Shown: positions 26,570 through 35,523 of the stretch, in pieces
Layout of the letters: every line of letters starts with the position of its first letter
How positions within the stretch are numbered: position 1 is the first letter of the stretch
Notes under the pieces: generated by a model
The model's database searches: none
Told to the model about the DNA's origin: nothing
What the model saw: only the letters and a program-made list of their open reading frames with translations
Position numbers and translations under genes: made by a program
Assembly: GCA_001580565.1 (NCBI GenBank)
Contig: LRBF01000243.1
Coordinates: 1-54,530, forward strand
Direction: 5' to 3'
From: Caballeronia megalochromosomata
GTDB taxonomy: Bacteria > Pseudomonadota > Gammaproteobacteria > Burkholderiales > Burkholderiaceae
DNA length: 54,530 bases

Positions 26570-27628
26570 TCAGTGCGTGATGCCGAGCTTCTTGCAGCCT
26601 TCAGCGTAGCGATCCGTGCAGAGTTCCTTCGGGCTCGCGAATCCCTTGTCGATCACTTCGGCCTTCAGGTTCTGCGCAGTGATGACCGCGGGCTTGAAGA
26701 GTTGCGTCGGCGTGTTGAAGAGCGTGGTTTCACCCTTGGGCGCCTGCCCCGAAAGGAAACCGACCGCCGCCTTCGCCGCCGCCGCGGCCACGATCTCGCT
26801 CGGCTTGAGGATCGTGTTGTACTGATCGCCCGCGATGATGAGCTGCAGGCCGGCGGTGGTCGCGTCGTTGCCGGTCACGGGCGGCACGGGATTCACGCCC
26901 GCTGCCTTGAATGCGGCGACGGTGCCGCCGGCCGTGCCATCGTTGGCGGCCACCACGCCGACGATCTGCGAGCTGAAACGCGTGATCTGCCCGCTGACCC
27001 ATTGCTGCGCCTTCGGCGGCGCCCATTCCGGCGTGTCGTACTCGGCGAGCGTCTTGTAGCCGCCGCTTTCCAGGCCGGAATGGATGCCCTTCTTGATGAG
27101 GCCCGCAGCCGCGTCGGTGGGCGAGCCGTTGACTTCCAGCACGCCGCCCTTGCTGGCCGCTACGCCCGTCGTCTTGAGATGCTCGACGAGCGATGTCGCG
27201 ATCGCCCGGCCGATGCCTTCGTTGTCGAACGAGACATAGTAGTCGGCGGGTGTGGACGGCACGGGCCGGTCGTAAGCGATGACCTTGATGCCCTGACTCT
27301 GCGCCATATGAACCAGCGACGCGGCGGCGGTCGAATCCACCGGGTCGAGCACGATCACTTTGGCGCCCTGCGCGATCACCGAATTGAACTGCTGCTGCTG
27401 CGTCGCGACGGCGGCGTTGGCGTTCTGATAGAGCACCTTGCAGTCGGGACAGAGCTTGGCCATTTCGGCCTTGAAGCCGGGGAAATCGTGCTGCTCGTAG
27501 CGCGTCGAAGCCTGATCGGGCATCAGGAAGGCGACCGTGCCGCTCGGCGCGGCGAGGGCCGGCAGGCTGCACGACAGGGCGACGCCCAGCGCGCCCGCGC
27601 CGAGCAGATGGTGTGAAAGCTTGTTCAT
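26570..27628 (-). CDS. Sugar ABC transporter substrate-binding protein
   Basis: A 352-residue periplasmic binding protein (Peripla_BP_4) with signal peptide MNKLSHHLLGAGALGVALSC and cleavage after ALAA. The start of the mature part, VAFLMPDQASTRYEQHDFPGF, resembles XylF and FrcB, in which residues of this loop hold the sugar. Two Cys pairs may form disulfides (CPDC near 40; CTDRYAEGC near the C-terminus). It is the first gene of the pentose/pentitol operon, downstream of the AraC regulator. Confidence 0.92.
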   Translation of the reverse strand: MNKLSHHLLGAGALGVALSCSLPALAAPSGTVAFLMPDQASTRYEQHDFPGFKAEMAKLCPDCKVLYQNANAAVATQQQQFNSVIAQGAKVIVLDPVDSTAAASLVHMAQSQGIKVIAYDRPVPSTPADYYVSFDNEGIGRAIATSLVEHLKTTGVAASKGGVLEVNGSPTDAAAGLIKKGIHSGLESGGYKTLAEYDTPEWAPPKAQQWVSGQITRFSSQIVGVVAANDGTAGGTVAAFKAAGVNPVPPVTGNDATTAGLQLIIAGDQYNTILKPSEIVAAAAAKAAVGFLSGQAPKGETTLFNTPTQLFKPAVITAQNLKAEVIDKGFASPKELCTDRYAEGCKKLGITH

Positions 27629-27644
27629 CGCGTGTCTCCGTTTT

Positions 27645-27706
27645 TTAGGATTTGATTCTGGTGCTACTCTGGCTTTACCGCTCGCTTCCTCGATTTAGTT
27701 AGGATT
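27645..27706 (-). promoter_or_regulatory. Candidate AraC sites: direct repeat TTAGGATT
   Basis: The octamer TTAGGATT occurs at 27645-27652 and again at 27699-27706, 54 bp apart (about five helical turns), both in the 131-bp interval between the AraC gene and the sugar-transport operon it probably controls. Widely spaced direct repeats suit an AraC-type activator. Inferred from position only. Confidence 0.4.
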
Positions 27707-27759
27707 CCGTTTTAGATCGCGCGGCATCGTTCGCCTCGCCATGTGCGTGCCAGCCGGCG

Positions 27760-28728
27760 CTAGCCGACGACCTCGGGAAACGCCTCTCTTTCGGTCGATA
27801 CCGCCGCGCTCGCGGCGTTGAGTTGCTGATACGCGCGCCAGCGCGTCGGCGACATCTGCTTGAGCAACAGGAACTGTCGATTGAAGTTCGAAAGGTTATT
27901 GAAGCCGACCTGATAGCAGATATCCGTGATGCTCAGTTCATCGGTCATGAGCAACTGGCAGGCCAGGTTGATGCGCAGCCGGTTCACGTACTGGACGAAC
28001 GGCACGCCCGTATGCCTGCGAAAGTAGCGCGAGAAGGCGCTCGCGCTTTGTCCCGCGAGTTCGGCCAGTTCGGTCTCGCGCAACTCCTGCGAGAGATTCT
28101 TGCCGATGAACGACAGCACATGGTTGATGCGCGTCTCGCCGTAACGATCAGGGTCCGCCCGATATGCCGCGCTCGCCAGCTTCACGGGCGGCTCGCTTTG
28201 TGTCAGCAGCTCCAGCAATGCGGCCAGGAGCGCGATGCGCCGCATGCCTTGCGCGCCCAGCATCTCGCGCATGATCGGCTCGGCGGCGGCGCCGGTATCC
28301 GGCGTGAAGAGCAGGCCCCAGCGCGATGCATCGAGCAGCGACTCGATGCGCCGGAATTCCGGGAACGCTTCGGTTGCGCGCGCAATGAACCCTGCATCGA
28401 ATTGCAGGACGAGGCAGCGTTCGTTCACGGGTTGTCCACCCGGTACGTTGCTGACCCAGTTGTGCGGCAGGTTCGATCCCACCATCACCAGATTGCCCGG
28501 CGCGAAATTGCCGATGTGATCGCCCACGAAGAATTTTCCCGTGGTGGCGGTGATGAGGTGGATCTCGTACTCGGGATGAAAGTGCCAGCGCACGGTGCGG
28601 TACGGATAGCCGTGCGACCACACCTTGAAAGATTCGTCGCGCGGCACTGCGACCAGTTCCAGATCAGGCTCGGTATGGCTTGCGCGGCGGGCTTCGCCGC
28701 GCGAGTGCGTGTCCTGATCGGCTGTCAT
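27760..28728 (-). CDS. AraC-family transcriptional regulator with cupin domain
   Basis: A 322-residue regulator: N-terminal cupin sugar-sensing domain (about 40-130; WHFHPEYEIHLITATTG, PGNLVMVGSNLPHNW) and C-terminal AraC double HTH (about 205-300; LAELAGQSASAFSRYFRRHTG and ITDICYQVGFNNLSNFNRQFL). It lies directly upstream of the sugar ABC/SDR/kinase operon in the same orientation and is the likely activator in response to the sugar or polyol. Confidence 0.92.
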   Translation of the reverse strand: MTADQDTHSRGEARRASHTEPDLELVAVPRDESFKVWSHGYPYRTVRWHFHPEYEIHLITATTGKFFVGDHIGNFAPGNLVMVGSNLPHNWVSNVPGGQPVNERCLVLQFDAGFIARATEAFPEFRRIESLLDASRWGLLFTPDTGAAAEPIMREMLGAQGMRRIALLAALLELLTQSEPPVKLASAAYRADPDRYGETRINHVLSFIGKNLSQELRETELAELAGQSASAFSRYFRRHTGVPFVQYVNRLRINLACQLLMTDELSITDICYQVGFNNLSNFNRQFLLLKQMSPTRWRAYQQLNAASAAVSTEREAFPEVVG

Positions 28729-28840
28729 GTGTGGTCCTCCCGCTCCCGGCCTGTTGCTCTTCGAACAGCTTGCGGGCCAATGCCGCCCGCCATGCTTAAA
28801 AGTAGCGCCGTGTGCGTGATTGCACCACTAAAAATAAGAC

Positions 28841-28868
28841 CCCGCACTGATACTTTTTTGCATGCGGG
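28841..28868 (-). terminator. Candidate terminator after gbuA-ALDH
   Basis: CCCGCA (28841-28846) pairs with TGCGGG (28863-28868) around a 16-nt loop. On the minus strand the stem is followed within 2 nt by a T-rich run (TCTTATTTTT). It lies about 80 bp beyond the aldehyde dehydrogenase stop and before the AraC gene. Confidence 0.45.
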
Positions 28869-28944
28869 TTAGTCCTTAGCCTGTGCAATATCAATTTTTG
28901 TGCATAGCAGCAGGCTTCCGGGAGGTTGAGTTCAGAGCGAAATG

Positions 28945-30427
28945 TTATTCGCGTGACACGATGGCGTGGCGCAATTCCTGATAGCTGCGCAATCCGGCAA
29001 GACCGAGTTCACGGCCGATTCCGCTCAGGCCGAGCCCGCCCCAGCTCACTTGCGGGAAGATCAGTTGCGGGGTGTTGATCCAGACGAGGCCCGCACGCAG
29101 CGTGTTGCGATAGCGGGTTGCAGCTTCGTCGTCACGCGTCACGACCGTCGCCACGAGTCCATAGCGCGTGTCGTTGGCGAGCGCGATGGCTTCGTCGTCG
29201 GATCGGAAAGATTTCACGCACGCGATGGGCCCGAACACTTCGTCGGTCCACAACACGTTGGCCGTATCCGGCTCGGCGATGACAGCGGGCGCCATGAAAA
29301 AGCCTTCAGCACAGGCACCGTCGAGCGCGCCGCTGAATGCGACCGCCGCGCCTTGGGCCACGCCTTGTTCGAGCAACGCCGTCACGCGCGCGCTGTCCGC
29401 AGGACACGAGCGGGCCCATCGAGACGTTTTCGATCTGAGGCGGCGCGACCACGAGCGCGCGCACCGCCGCTTCGAAGGCGGCCATGAACTTGCGGTACAC
29501 ATCGTCGTGCACGATGATGCGCGACGTGGCCGAACACATCTGCCCGGCGTTCGTGAACGCGCCGCCCACCGCGAGCGCGACCGCGTGCGCGATGTCCGCG
29601 TCGGCACGCACGATCAGCGCGGATTTCCCGCCGAGTTCGAGCGTCACGCGCTTCATGTCCTGCGCCGCGGCCTGCATGACCTTGCGGCCCACCGCCGTGC
29701 TGCCCGTGAACGAAATCTTGTCGATGAGCGGATGCGCCGCGAGCTGCGCGCCCACTTCGCCGCCGCCATTCACGAGGTTCACGACACCGTCGGGCACGCC
29801 CGCCGCCGTCATGATCTCCGCGAGCCTGTGCTCGACCGGCGAGGTGAGTTCGGACGGCTTCAGCACCGCCGTGCATCCCGCCGCGAGCGCGGGCGCGATC
29901 TTCCACGCGGTCGTCACCATCGGGAAATTCCACGGCACGATCAGCGCAGCCACGCCGACCGCTTCGTAATGGCGCTCGCCCGTCACGGTGTCGTCGGGCA
30001 GGGTCAGTGCGTGGGCGGCGAAAAGCGAAGCGTCCGCGCACAGGTCCGCGTAGTAAATGAACGTGGCGATGGCGTCGCTCACGTCGGTGTCGGCTTCGAA
30101 CGGGGGCTTGCCGCTGACCTGCTGCTGCAGCGCCGAGAGGTGCGCGTGGTCGGCTGCGAGCAGGTCGGCGATCTTGCGCAACACCGCGCCGCGCGAAGCG
30201 GGCGTGCGGCTGCGCCATGCATCGAGCGCGGCGCGCGCCGCCTGCACGGCGGCATCGATCTGCGCGGCATCGGCGTGTTCCTGCCAGCCGATCGCCTCGC
30301 CCGTCGAGGCATTGTGGATCGTGTTGCCCGCGCCCCGGTCCGATGCGCCGTAGCGCGTGCCCGCGATCGTCGCGGCCGGGAGCATGACGGAGGCGTCGTC
30401 AGGACGCTGCTCGAATTGCGTGGCCAT
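28945..30427 (-). pseudogene. Aldehyde dehydrogenase (guanidinobutyraldehyde type), frameshifted
   Basis: Two frames together encode one NAD-dependent aldehyde dehydrogenase of about 493 residues. The first (from ATG 30427) contains VPWNFP, the catalytic Glu in ELGGKSAL and the catalytic Cys in NAGQMCSATSR, up to MGPLVS. The second resumes near 29400 with PADSARVTALLEQGVAQ, DEVFGPI and the C-terminus GREL...YQELR. The shift is a net +1 (one base gained or two lost). The sequence resembles KauB-type 4-guanidinobutyraldehyde and betaine-aldehyde dehydrogenases. It follows the guanidinobutyrase gene by 18 bp, so the pair would convert 4-guanidinobutyraldehyde to guanidinobutyrate and then to GABA. 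As written, the last third of the protein would be missing. Confidence 0.87.
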
Positions 30428-30445
30428 GATTGTCCTTGCGTGAAT

Positions 30446-31396
30446 TTATCGGTAGTTGACGCCCGGCATCACGCAGAGCATCTCGAAGGCGAGGTTGGCG
30501 CCCACGAGCGCCGTGGTTCCGGCCTGATCGTAGGGTGGCGCGACCTCGACGAGATCCGCGCCCACGACGTTGAGTCCCTTCATGCCGCGCACGATTTCCA
30601 GGCCTTGCTGCACGGTCAGGCCGCCCACTTCGGGGGTGCCGGTGCCGGGCGCGAAAGCGGGGTCGAGCCCGTCGATGTCGAAGCTCAAGTACACGGGCGC
30701 GTCGCCCACGCGCTCGCGCACTTCTTCCATGAGCGGCGCGAGCGACCGGTTCCAGCACGCTTCGGCCTGCACGACGGTGAAGCCTTGTTTGCGGCACCAG
30801 TCGAAGTCGTCGGCGTGGTAGCCGGTCCCACGCAGGCCGATTTGGGTGACCTTGTCGCACTGGAGCAGGCCGTCTTCCACCGCGCGGCGAAACGGCGTGC
30901 CGTGCGCGATCTTCTCGCCGAACATCGTGTCGTTGACGTCGGCATGCGCATCCACGTGCACCACGGCAACCTTGCCGTATTTCTTGTGCAAGGCGCGCAG
31001 GATCGGCCAGGCGATGGTGTGATCGCCGCCGAGCGTGATCGGGCGGCAGCCGTTCGCAACGATCGCGTCGTAGGCCGATTCGATCAGCCGCATCGAGTCC
31101 TTCAGATCGAAGGGATTGGTGGCGACGTCGCCGATGTCGGCTACCTGGAGCGAGTCGAAGGGCGCGGCGCGCGTCGCCATGTTGTAGGGGCGCAGCAGCA
31201 CGGATTCCGAGCGGATCTGGCGCGGCCCGAAGCGCGCGCCCGAACGGTTCGAGGTGCCGATATCGAGCGGCACGCCGACGAAACACGCGTCGAGTCCTTC
31301 GGTGCTGTTCGCCTGCGGCAGCCGCATCATGGTCGCGATGCCGCCGAATCGCGGCATCTCGTTGCCGCCGAGCGGCTGGTTGAATTCGCGCTGCAT
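30446..31396 (-). CDS. gbuA: Guanidinobutyrase / agmatinase-family ureohydrolase
   Basis: A 316-residue Mn-dependent ureohydrolase with intact GGDH (123-126), DAHAD (149-153) and SFDIDGLDP motifs. The N-terminus NQPLGGNEMPRFGGIATMMRLP and the internal RPYNMAT...APFDSL closely match, from memory, the 4-guanidinobutyrase GbuA of Pseudomonas, which yields GABA and urea; an agmatinase or other guanidino-acid hydrolase cannot be excluded. ATG 31396 is preferred (GGGAG about 9 bp upstream) over ATG 31414. It is the first gene of a two-gene operon with an aldehyde dehydrogenase, downstream of a LuxR-type regulator. Confidence 0.88.
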   Translation of the reverse strand: MQREFNQPLGGNEMPRFGGIATMMRLPQANSTEGLDACFVGVPLDIGTSNRSGARFGPRQIRSESVLLRPYNMATRAAPFDSLQVADIGDVATNPFDLKDSMRLIESAYDAIVANGCRPITLGGDHTIAWPILRALHKKYGKVAVVHVDAHADVNDTMFGEKIAHGTPFRRAVEDGLLQCDKVTQIGLRGTGYHADDFDWCRKQGFTVVQAEACWNRSLAPLMEEVRERVGDAPVYLSFDIDGLDPAFAPGTGTPEVGGLTVQQGLEIVRGMKGLNVVGADLVEVAPPYDQAGTTALVGANLAFEMLCVMPGVNYR

Positions 31397-31475
31397 GGGC
31401 ACGTCTCCCGTCATCGTTGTATGGACGGGGCGATGTTAGGCGACGGGACCGCCGCGCGAATCACGAAGTGGAAAT

Positions 31476-31503
31476 GTTCACATCGAGCCGGTTCGATGTG
31501 AAC
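31476..31503. promoter_or_regulatory. 28-bp inverted repeat upstream of gbuA
   Basis: GTTCACATCGA (31476-31486) and TCGATGTGAAC (31493-31503) are perfect 11-bp arms around GCCGGT, between the LuxR stop and gbuA. The half CGATGTGAACG recurs at 35406-35416, upstream of the NCS1 permease. It could be a shared operator; as a terminator for the LuxR gene it lacks a strong T run. Confidence 0.5.
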
Positions 31504-31509
31504 GGGGCT

Positions 31510-32394
31510 TCAGGTGGCCGCGAGACGAGGGCAAGCCTGGCCCCACGCGATCAGGTCGCGCTTGGTGCGCACGCCGAGCTTCGCGAACGCGCGCTTCACA
31601 TACGACTCGGCGGTGCCGACGCGCACGCCGATGATCTCCGCGGCTTCGGGCACCGTGCGGCCTGTGATGAGGTGCGTGCAGATTTCGTACTCGCGTTTGG
31701 ACAGGCGCACGTCATCGGCGGCGATGCGCGCATCGAATTGCGCGAGCGGATGCAGAAACGACGTGGGATGCGCGACACGTTTCGCCGCGCTCGTCGATGC
31801 GTGCAGCTCCAGCAGCGGAAACAGGAACTCGCTCACGTTGCGAAAGCGGTTCATCTCGGCGAGCGTGAACGGCGGCGCGTCGAGCGAGCGTTCGAGCGCG
31901 ATGGAATCCTGCGCGTGAGGCGTGCCGCGCGCGAGCACGCATTCGTGCGCGATCAGCGCTTCGTCGAACAGGCGCTGGCGAAATTCGCCCGGCGGTATCG
32001 CGCCGATGTCGCGCACCACGAGCAGCGTGCCGATCTTGCCGCGGATGCCCGCGAAGAGCGGATCGCTGTCGTAGAAGCGGTCGTAGTAGAGCGTCATGAC
32101 TTCGGAGATCACGCCCGTGTCCATGCCCACGCCGCTGCTGCCGATCCATTCGCAGCGAAAGCCCGTGGGCTTGCTGCGATCGACACGCGAGCGCTCGATG
32201 TGCACGACATTGAGCGGCACGACTTCATTCAGAAGCAGCGTGAGACGCGGCACGAAATCGGGTGTGCCGACCGCTTCGATGACCTTGCCAAGCGTCTTGA
32301 ACGAGAGCGGGAACTCGGTTTGTTCGGGGTTGAGCGGGGGTACGTTGAGCAGCATGGCGCGCCGCGAAGAAGAGTCTCTCCGATTGTAGACCAT
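31510..32394 (-). CDS. LuxR-type HTH transcriptional regulator
   Basis: A 294-residue regulator with a C-terminal LuxR/FixJ helix-turn-helix (about 229-285; LSKREYEICTHLITGRTVPEAAEIIGVRVGTAESYVKRAF) and an N-terminal domain of about 200 residues with no autoinducer-binding signature that I can recognise. The start at 32394 has AGGGG about 9 bp upstream; ATG 32355 is an alternative. It lies between guanidinobutyrase/ALDH on one side and the divergent cupin/amine-oxidase operon on the other and probably controls both. C-run/G-run palindromes sit just upstream. Confidence 0.85.
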   Translation of the reverse strand: MVYNRRDSSSRRAMLLNVPPLNPEQTEFPLSFKTLGKVIEAVGTPDFVPRLTLLLNEVVPLNVVHIERSRVDRSKPTGFRCEWIGSSGVGMDTGVISEVMTLYYDRFYDSDPLFAGIRGKIGTLLVVRDIGAIPPGEFRQRLFDEALIAHECVLARGTPHAQDSIALERSLDAPPFTLAEMNRFRNVSEFLFPLLELHASTSAAKRVAHPTSFLHPLAQFDARIAADDVRLSKREYEICTHLITGRTVPEAAEIIGVRVGTAESYVKRAFAKLGVRTKRDLIAWGQACPRLAAT

Positions 32395-32403
32395 GCGTTA
32401 TAG

Positions 32404-32484
32404 CCCCTGCCAGAAGGGGTTTTCAGCAAATCTAGGTATTTACCCGCGCTTCGCTAAACGCAGCTTGTCCCCCCTGCGGGGGGG
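32404..32484. promoter_or_regulatory. Two C-run/G-run palindromes between LuxR and cupin genes
   Basis: CCCCT-GCCAGA-AGGGG at 32404-32419 overlaps the likely ribosome binding site of the LuxR gene, and CCCCCC-TGC-GGGGGG lies at 32469-32483, 75 bp upstream of the divergent cupin start. Similar palindromes occur at 46394-46407 and 49019-49034 near other LuxR-type genes. Suggested to be LuxR-type binding sites; the shapes are seen, the binding is inferred. Confidence 0.45.
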
Positions 32485-32557
32485 CATACCGGGGCGTCGC
32501 GAGTCGGTAACTTTGGCGCACCGATTCAATTGAAAACCGACGCAATCAAGGATGCAC

Positions 32558-32905
32558 ATGAGCAAGCTGATTCAGGACATCGCGCCGCTGGGCGAAGGCA
32601 TTGGGCAGTTCACGAAGCTGGACTACGGCATGGACGAAAGCGACTGGCGCGCGGCCGACGGCCAAAGCGGCAACTACGTGATCGGCTGGTGGGAGGGCAA
32701 GATCGGCGCCGTCGATTTCCCCGCGACCACGGCCGACGAAGCGGTGTGGCTCGTCGAAGGCAGGATCGCGCTGACCGACGTGAACGGCGGCCGCAAGGAG
32801 TTCTCGGCGGGGCAGGGCTATCTGCTGCCTGCGGGCTTCGCGGGCCGCTGGGAAACCATCGAGGACGCGAAGAAGTTCTACGTCGTGCTCGAACCGCAGC
32901 AATAA
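32558..32905 (+). CDS. Cupin-domain protein
   Basis: A 115-residue single cupin domain (DUF861/EutQ-like): GWWEGKIGAVDFPATTADEAVWLVEGRIALTD forms the first cupin motif and GYLLPAGFAGRWETIEDAKKFYVVLEP the second. Such proteins are often encoded next to amine-oxidising flavoenzymes; their role is unclear (binding a product or a metal). The start at 32558 has AAGGA 5-9 bp upstream. It is the first gene of an operon with the FAD oxidoreductase, 34 bp apart. Confidence 0.85.
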   Translation: MSKLIQDIAPLGEGIGQFTKLDYGMDESDWRAADGQSGNYVIGWWEGKIGAVDFPATTADEAVWLVEGRIALTDVNGGRKEFSAGQGYLLPAGFAGRWETIEDAKKFYVVLEPQQ

Positions 32906-32939
32906 CCGTCGCGCGCCGCGCCCGAGGAGGAGACACGTC

Positions 32940-34412
32940 ATGAACGAAAGCGCGCAACTTTTCGAAGCCGACATCGCCACGCCCGCGCACGAGGCGTCGC
33001 GCGGCGTGCGTCGCACGCCGGTCGAACTGACCGTCGAGGAAGCGCTTGCCCGCACGCGCCTCATGCCTTACTGGCTCGACAATCCCGCCGAGCCGCCCGC
33101 AGAAGCGGCACTGACGAGCGACATACACGCCGATCTGCTGATCGTCGGCGGCGGCTTCACCGGGCTGTGGGCCGCAATACAGGCGAAGGAGCAGATGCCC
33201 GACCTCGATGTCGTGCTGATCGAGGCGGGCCGGGTGGCGCATGGCGCATCGGGGCGCGCGGGCGGCATCATTTCGACATCGGTGATGCACGGGCTGCCCA
33301 ATGCCGTACGCGTGTTCCCGGACGATATCGCGGAGCTCGAAGAATTCGGCCAGCGCAATCTCGATGGCTTCGAGGCGACGCTCAAACGCTACGGCATCGA
33401 CGCCGACATCGAATGGAACGGCGAGATGACGGTGGCGGTCGATCCGGATCACGTCGATCATCTGCGCGCCGATTTCGATCTGCACAAGTCTTACGGCCAC
33501 GATGTCGTGCTGCTCGACGCAGCGGCCACACGCGAACAACTCGATTCGCCGCTGTTCGCGGGCGCGCTCTGGTCGCGCAACCGCAGCGGCATCGTGCATC
33601 CGGCCAAGCTCGCGTGGGGTCTCAAGCGCGCGGCGCTCGAACTCGGCGTGCGGATCTACGAACACAGCCCGTTGATGACCGTGAGCGACGAAGGCGAGAC
33701 CGTCTTCGTGAAGACCCCCGCGGGCACCGTGCGCGCGCCGCGCGTCGTGTTCGGCAGCGGCACCGCGAAAGTGGGCATTCCCGATATCAACCGGCGCGTG
33801 TTGCAGGTGCGCGACCACGTGCTCGCAACCGAGCCGCTCACCGACGAACAACTGTCGCGCATCGGCTGGAAGCAGCGCCAGGGCATTTACGACACGCGCA
33901 CGCAGCTCAACTATTTCCGCCTCACGAAGAACAACAACATCATCTTCGGCGGCCTCGTGAGCTATCACTTCGATGGCGATCCCAATCCGCCGAGTGACCA
34001 GCAGCGCGACACGTACTACCGGCTCGCGCAGGCGTTCTACACGACTTTCCCGCAATTGAGCGACGTGCGCTTTTCGCACGCGTGGGGCGGCCCGATCGAC
34101 TATTGCTCGCGCGGTTCGGTGTTCGCGAAACGCTATCTCGGCGACAAGGCCGTGTTCGTCGCGGGCTATACGGGTTTCGGCGTGGCCGCGAGCCGCTTCG
34201 GCGCGTTCATGGGCCTGAACATCCTGTTCGACCGTGAAAGCCCCGAGCGCGCGCTCGACATCGCCAGGCAGAGCCCGACCTACATTCCGCCCGAGCCGGT
34301 GCGATGGCTGGCCGCCAAGGTGACCTTCCACGCGTTCGACGGCGCCGATGCGGAAGGCGGCTGGAAGCGCGCGTGGATCAAGGGCATCAAGGCGATGGGC
34401 TTTCCGATGTGA
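32940..34412 (+). CDS. FAD-dependent amine oxidoreductase (PuuB-like)
   Basis: A 490-residue DAO-family flavoprotein. Rossmann FAD motif ADLLIVGGGFTGLWAAIQAKE (about 63-83), then EAGRVAHGASGRAGG, the conserved contact with the flavin. The C-terminal segment FVAGYTGFGVAASRFGA closes the FAD site. PuuB (gamma-glutamylputrescine oxidase) and related enzymes oxidise a primary amine to an aldehyde. With guanidinobutyraldehyde dehydrogenase and guanidinobutyrase nearby, agmatine or a similar guanidino-amine is a reasonable substrate. An N-terminal extension of about 60 residues precedes the FAD fold. Confidence 0.9.
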   Translation: MNESAQLFEADIATPAHEASRGVRRTPVELTVEEALARTRLMPYWLDNPAEPPAEAALTSDIHADLLIVGGGFTGLWAAIQAKEQMPDLDVVLIEAGRVAHGASGRAGGIISTSVMHGLPNAVRVFPDDIAELEEFGQRNLDGFEATLKRYGIDADIEWNGEMTVAVDPDHVDHLRADFDLHKSYGHDVVLLDAAATREQLDSPLFAGALWSRNRSGIVHPAKLAWGLKRAALELGVRIYEHSPLMTVSDEGETVFVKTPAGTVRAPRVVFGSGTAKVGIPDINRRVLQVRDHVLATEPLTDEQLSRIGWKQRQGIYDTRTQLNYFRLTKNNNIIFGGLVSYHFDGDPNPPSDQQRDTYYRLAQAFYTTFPQLSDVRFSHAWGGPIDYCSRGSVFAKRYLGDKAVFVAGYTGFGVAASRFGAFMGLNILFDRESPERALDIARQSPTYIPPEPVRWLAAKVTFHAFDGADAEGGWKRAWIKGIKAMGFPM

Positions 34413-34427
34413 GCGCGGCGTAACCAT

Positions 34428-35381
34428 ATGTTCTCCAATACCTCCGATCTCGACCTGCGCCTCGTGCGCGTCTTTCTTGCGGTCGTCGATGCGCGCGGCA
34501 TCACGGCCGCCGAAGCGACGCTCGGCGTGCGCCAGTCGACCATCAGTTCGCAACTGTCCGCGCTCGAAGCGCGCATGGGCTTCAGGCTCTGCGAACGCGG
34601 GCGCGGCGGTTTCCGGCTCACGTCGAAAGGCGAGCGATTCGTGGCGTCGGCGCGCGCGCTGGTCGCGGCGACGTCGCAATTCGTGGCGCAGGTGCGCGAT
34701 ATCGATCGAAAGCTCGTGGGTGAGTTGTCGATCGGGCTGATCGGCCAGGCGTCGCACGTCGAGAACGCACGGCTTGCTGAGGCCATCGGCGCATTTCGCA
34801 AGCGCGATCAGGCCGTGCGTTTCGCGATGCACGTGGCGCCGCCGCAGGAACTCGAAGAAGGCATCGTCAATCGCCAGTTCGATATCGCGATCGGCTACTT
34901 CTGGCATCGCGTCGCAGGGCTGTCGTACAGCAAGCTCTTCAGCGAGCGGCAGGTGATCTGCTGCGGGCGCGGCCATCCGCTCTTTCACGCCGGCCCGCTC
35001 GTGACGCTCGACGAGCTGCGCGCGCACGACTGGATCTGGCGCAGCTATCCCGTGCCCGAAGAACTCGCGAGCATCGGCGAGCGCCGCGTGACGGCCATCG
35101 CCGACAACATCGACGCGGCCACCGTGCTGATTCTTTCGGGCAGCCATATCGGCTATCTGCCCGTGCATCAGGCCGAACCCTTCGAACAGCGTGGCCTGAT
35201 GCGCGTGCTGGGGCGTACCGCTTTCGGTTTCGACGTGCCGCTGCATCTCGCGATGAAGCGCGGCATGGCCGACAAACCGATCGTGCAAGCCTTCTGTGAA
35301 GACCTTTTCGGCGTTTATGGCATGCGGGCGGGCGCGCGCGAGTCGCTCCCGGCTCAGCCGGAACACGCAGTGGAGATGTGA
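34428..35381 (+). CDS. LysR-family transcriptional regulator
   Basis: A 317-residue LysR regulator: HTH at LDLRLVRVFLAVVDARGITAAEATLGVRQSTISSQLSALEARMGF (about 8-52), then an effector domain starting LSIGLIGQASHV. It follows the FAD oxidoreductase by 15 bp and precedes the NCS1 permease on the same strand, so it may be part of the operon and control the uptake genes. Confidence 0.9.
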   Translation: MFSNTSDLDLRLVRVFLAVVDARGITAAEATLGVRQSTISSQLSALEARMGFRLCERGRGGFRLTSKGERFVASARALVAATSQFVAQVRDIDRKLVGELSIGLIGQASHVENARLAEAIGAFRKRDQAVRFAMHVAPPQELEEGIVNRQFDIAIGYFWHRVAGLSYSKLFSERQVICCGRGHPLFHAGPLVTLDELRAHDWIWRSYPVPEELASIGERRVTAIADNIDAATVLILSGSHIGYLPVHQAEPFEQRGLMRVLGRTAFGFDVPLHLAMKRGMADKPIVQAFCEDLFGVYGMRAGARESLPAQPEHAVEM

Positions 35382-35405
35382 GCGCGGCCAGACATTGGCC
35401 GACCC

Positions 35406-35416
35406 CGATGTGAACG
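35406..35416 (+). promoter_or_regulatory. Half-site CGATGTGAACG upstream of NCS1 permease
   Basis: The 11-mer CGATGTGAACG is identical to the right arm of the inverted repeat upstream of gbuA (31494-31504). It lies about 110 bp before the permease start. A shared regulator is possible. Confidence 0.35.
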
Positions 35417-35523
35417 TTTTGACTACGCAATATGGCGCGCATTCGAGTGCAGCAGAATGACCGCCGATAACGATAGTGCGTCACCGGATTACGCCGGACG
35501 ACGCCTCAAAGGAGCGAGACAAC

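Noticed and set aside
32404..32423. CCCCT...AGGGGTTTT read as a plus-strand terminator
   Set aside because: No plus-strand gene ends upstream of it; it lies between two divergent starts, so a regulatory site is more likely.
32610..35366. A minus-strand frame of 918 codons opposite the cupin, amine oxidase and LysR genes
   Set aside because: It is a by-product of strongly GC-biased third positions of the real genes on the plus strand; it is His/Arg/Asp-rich and has no domain.
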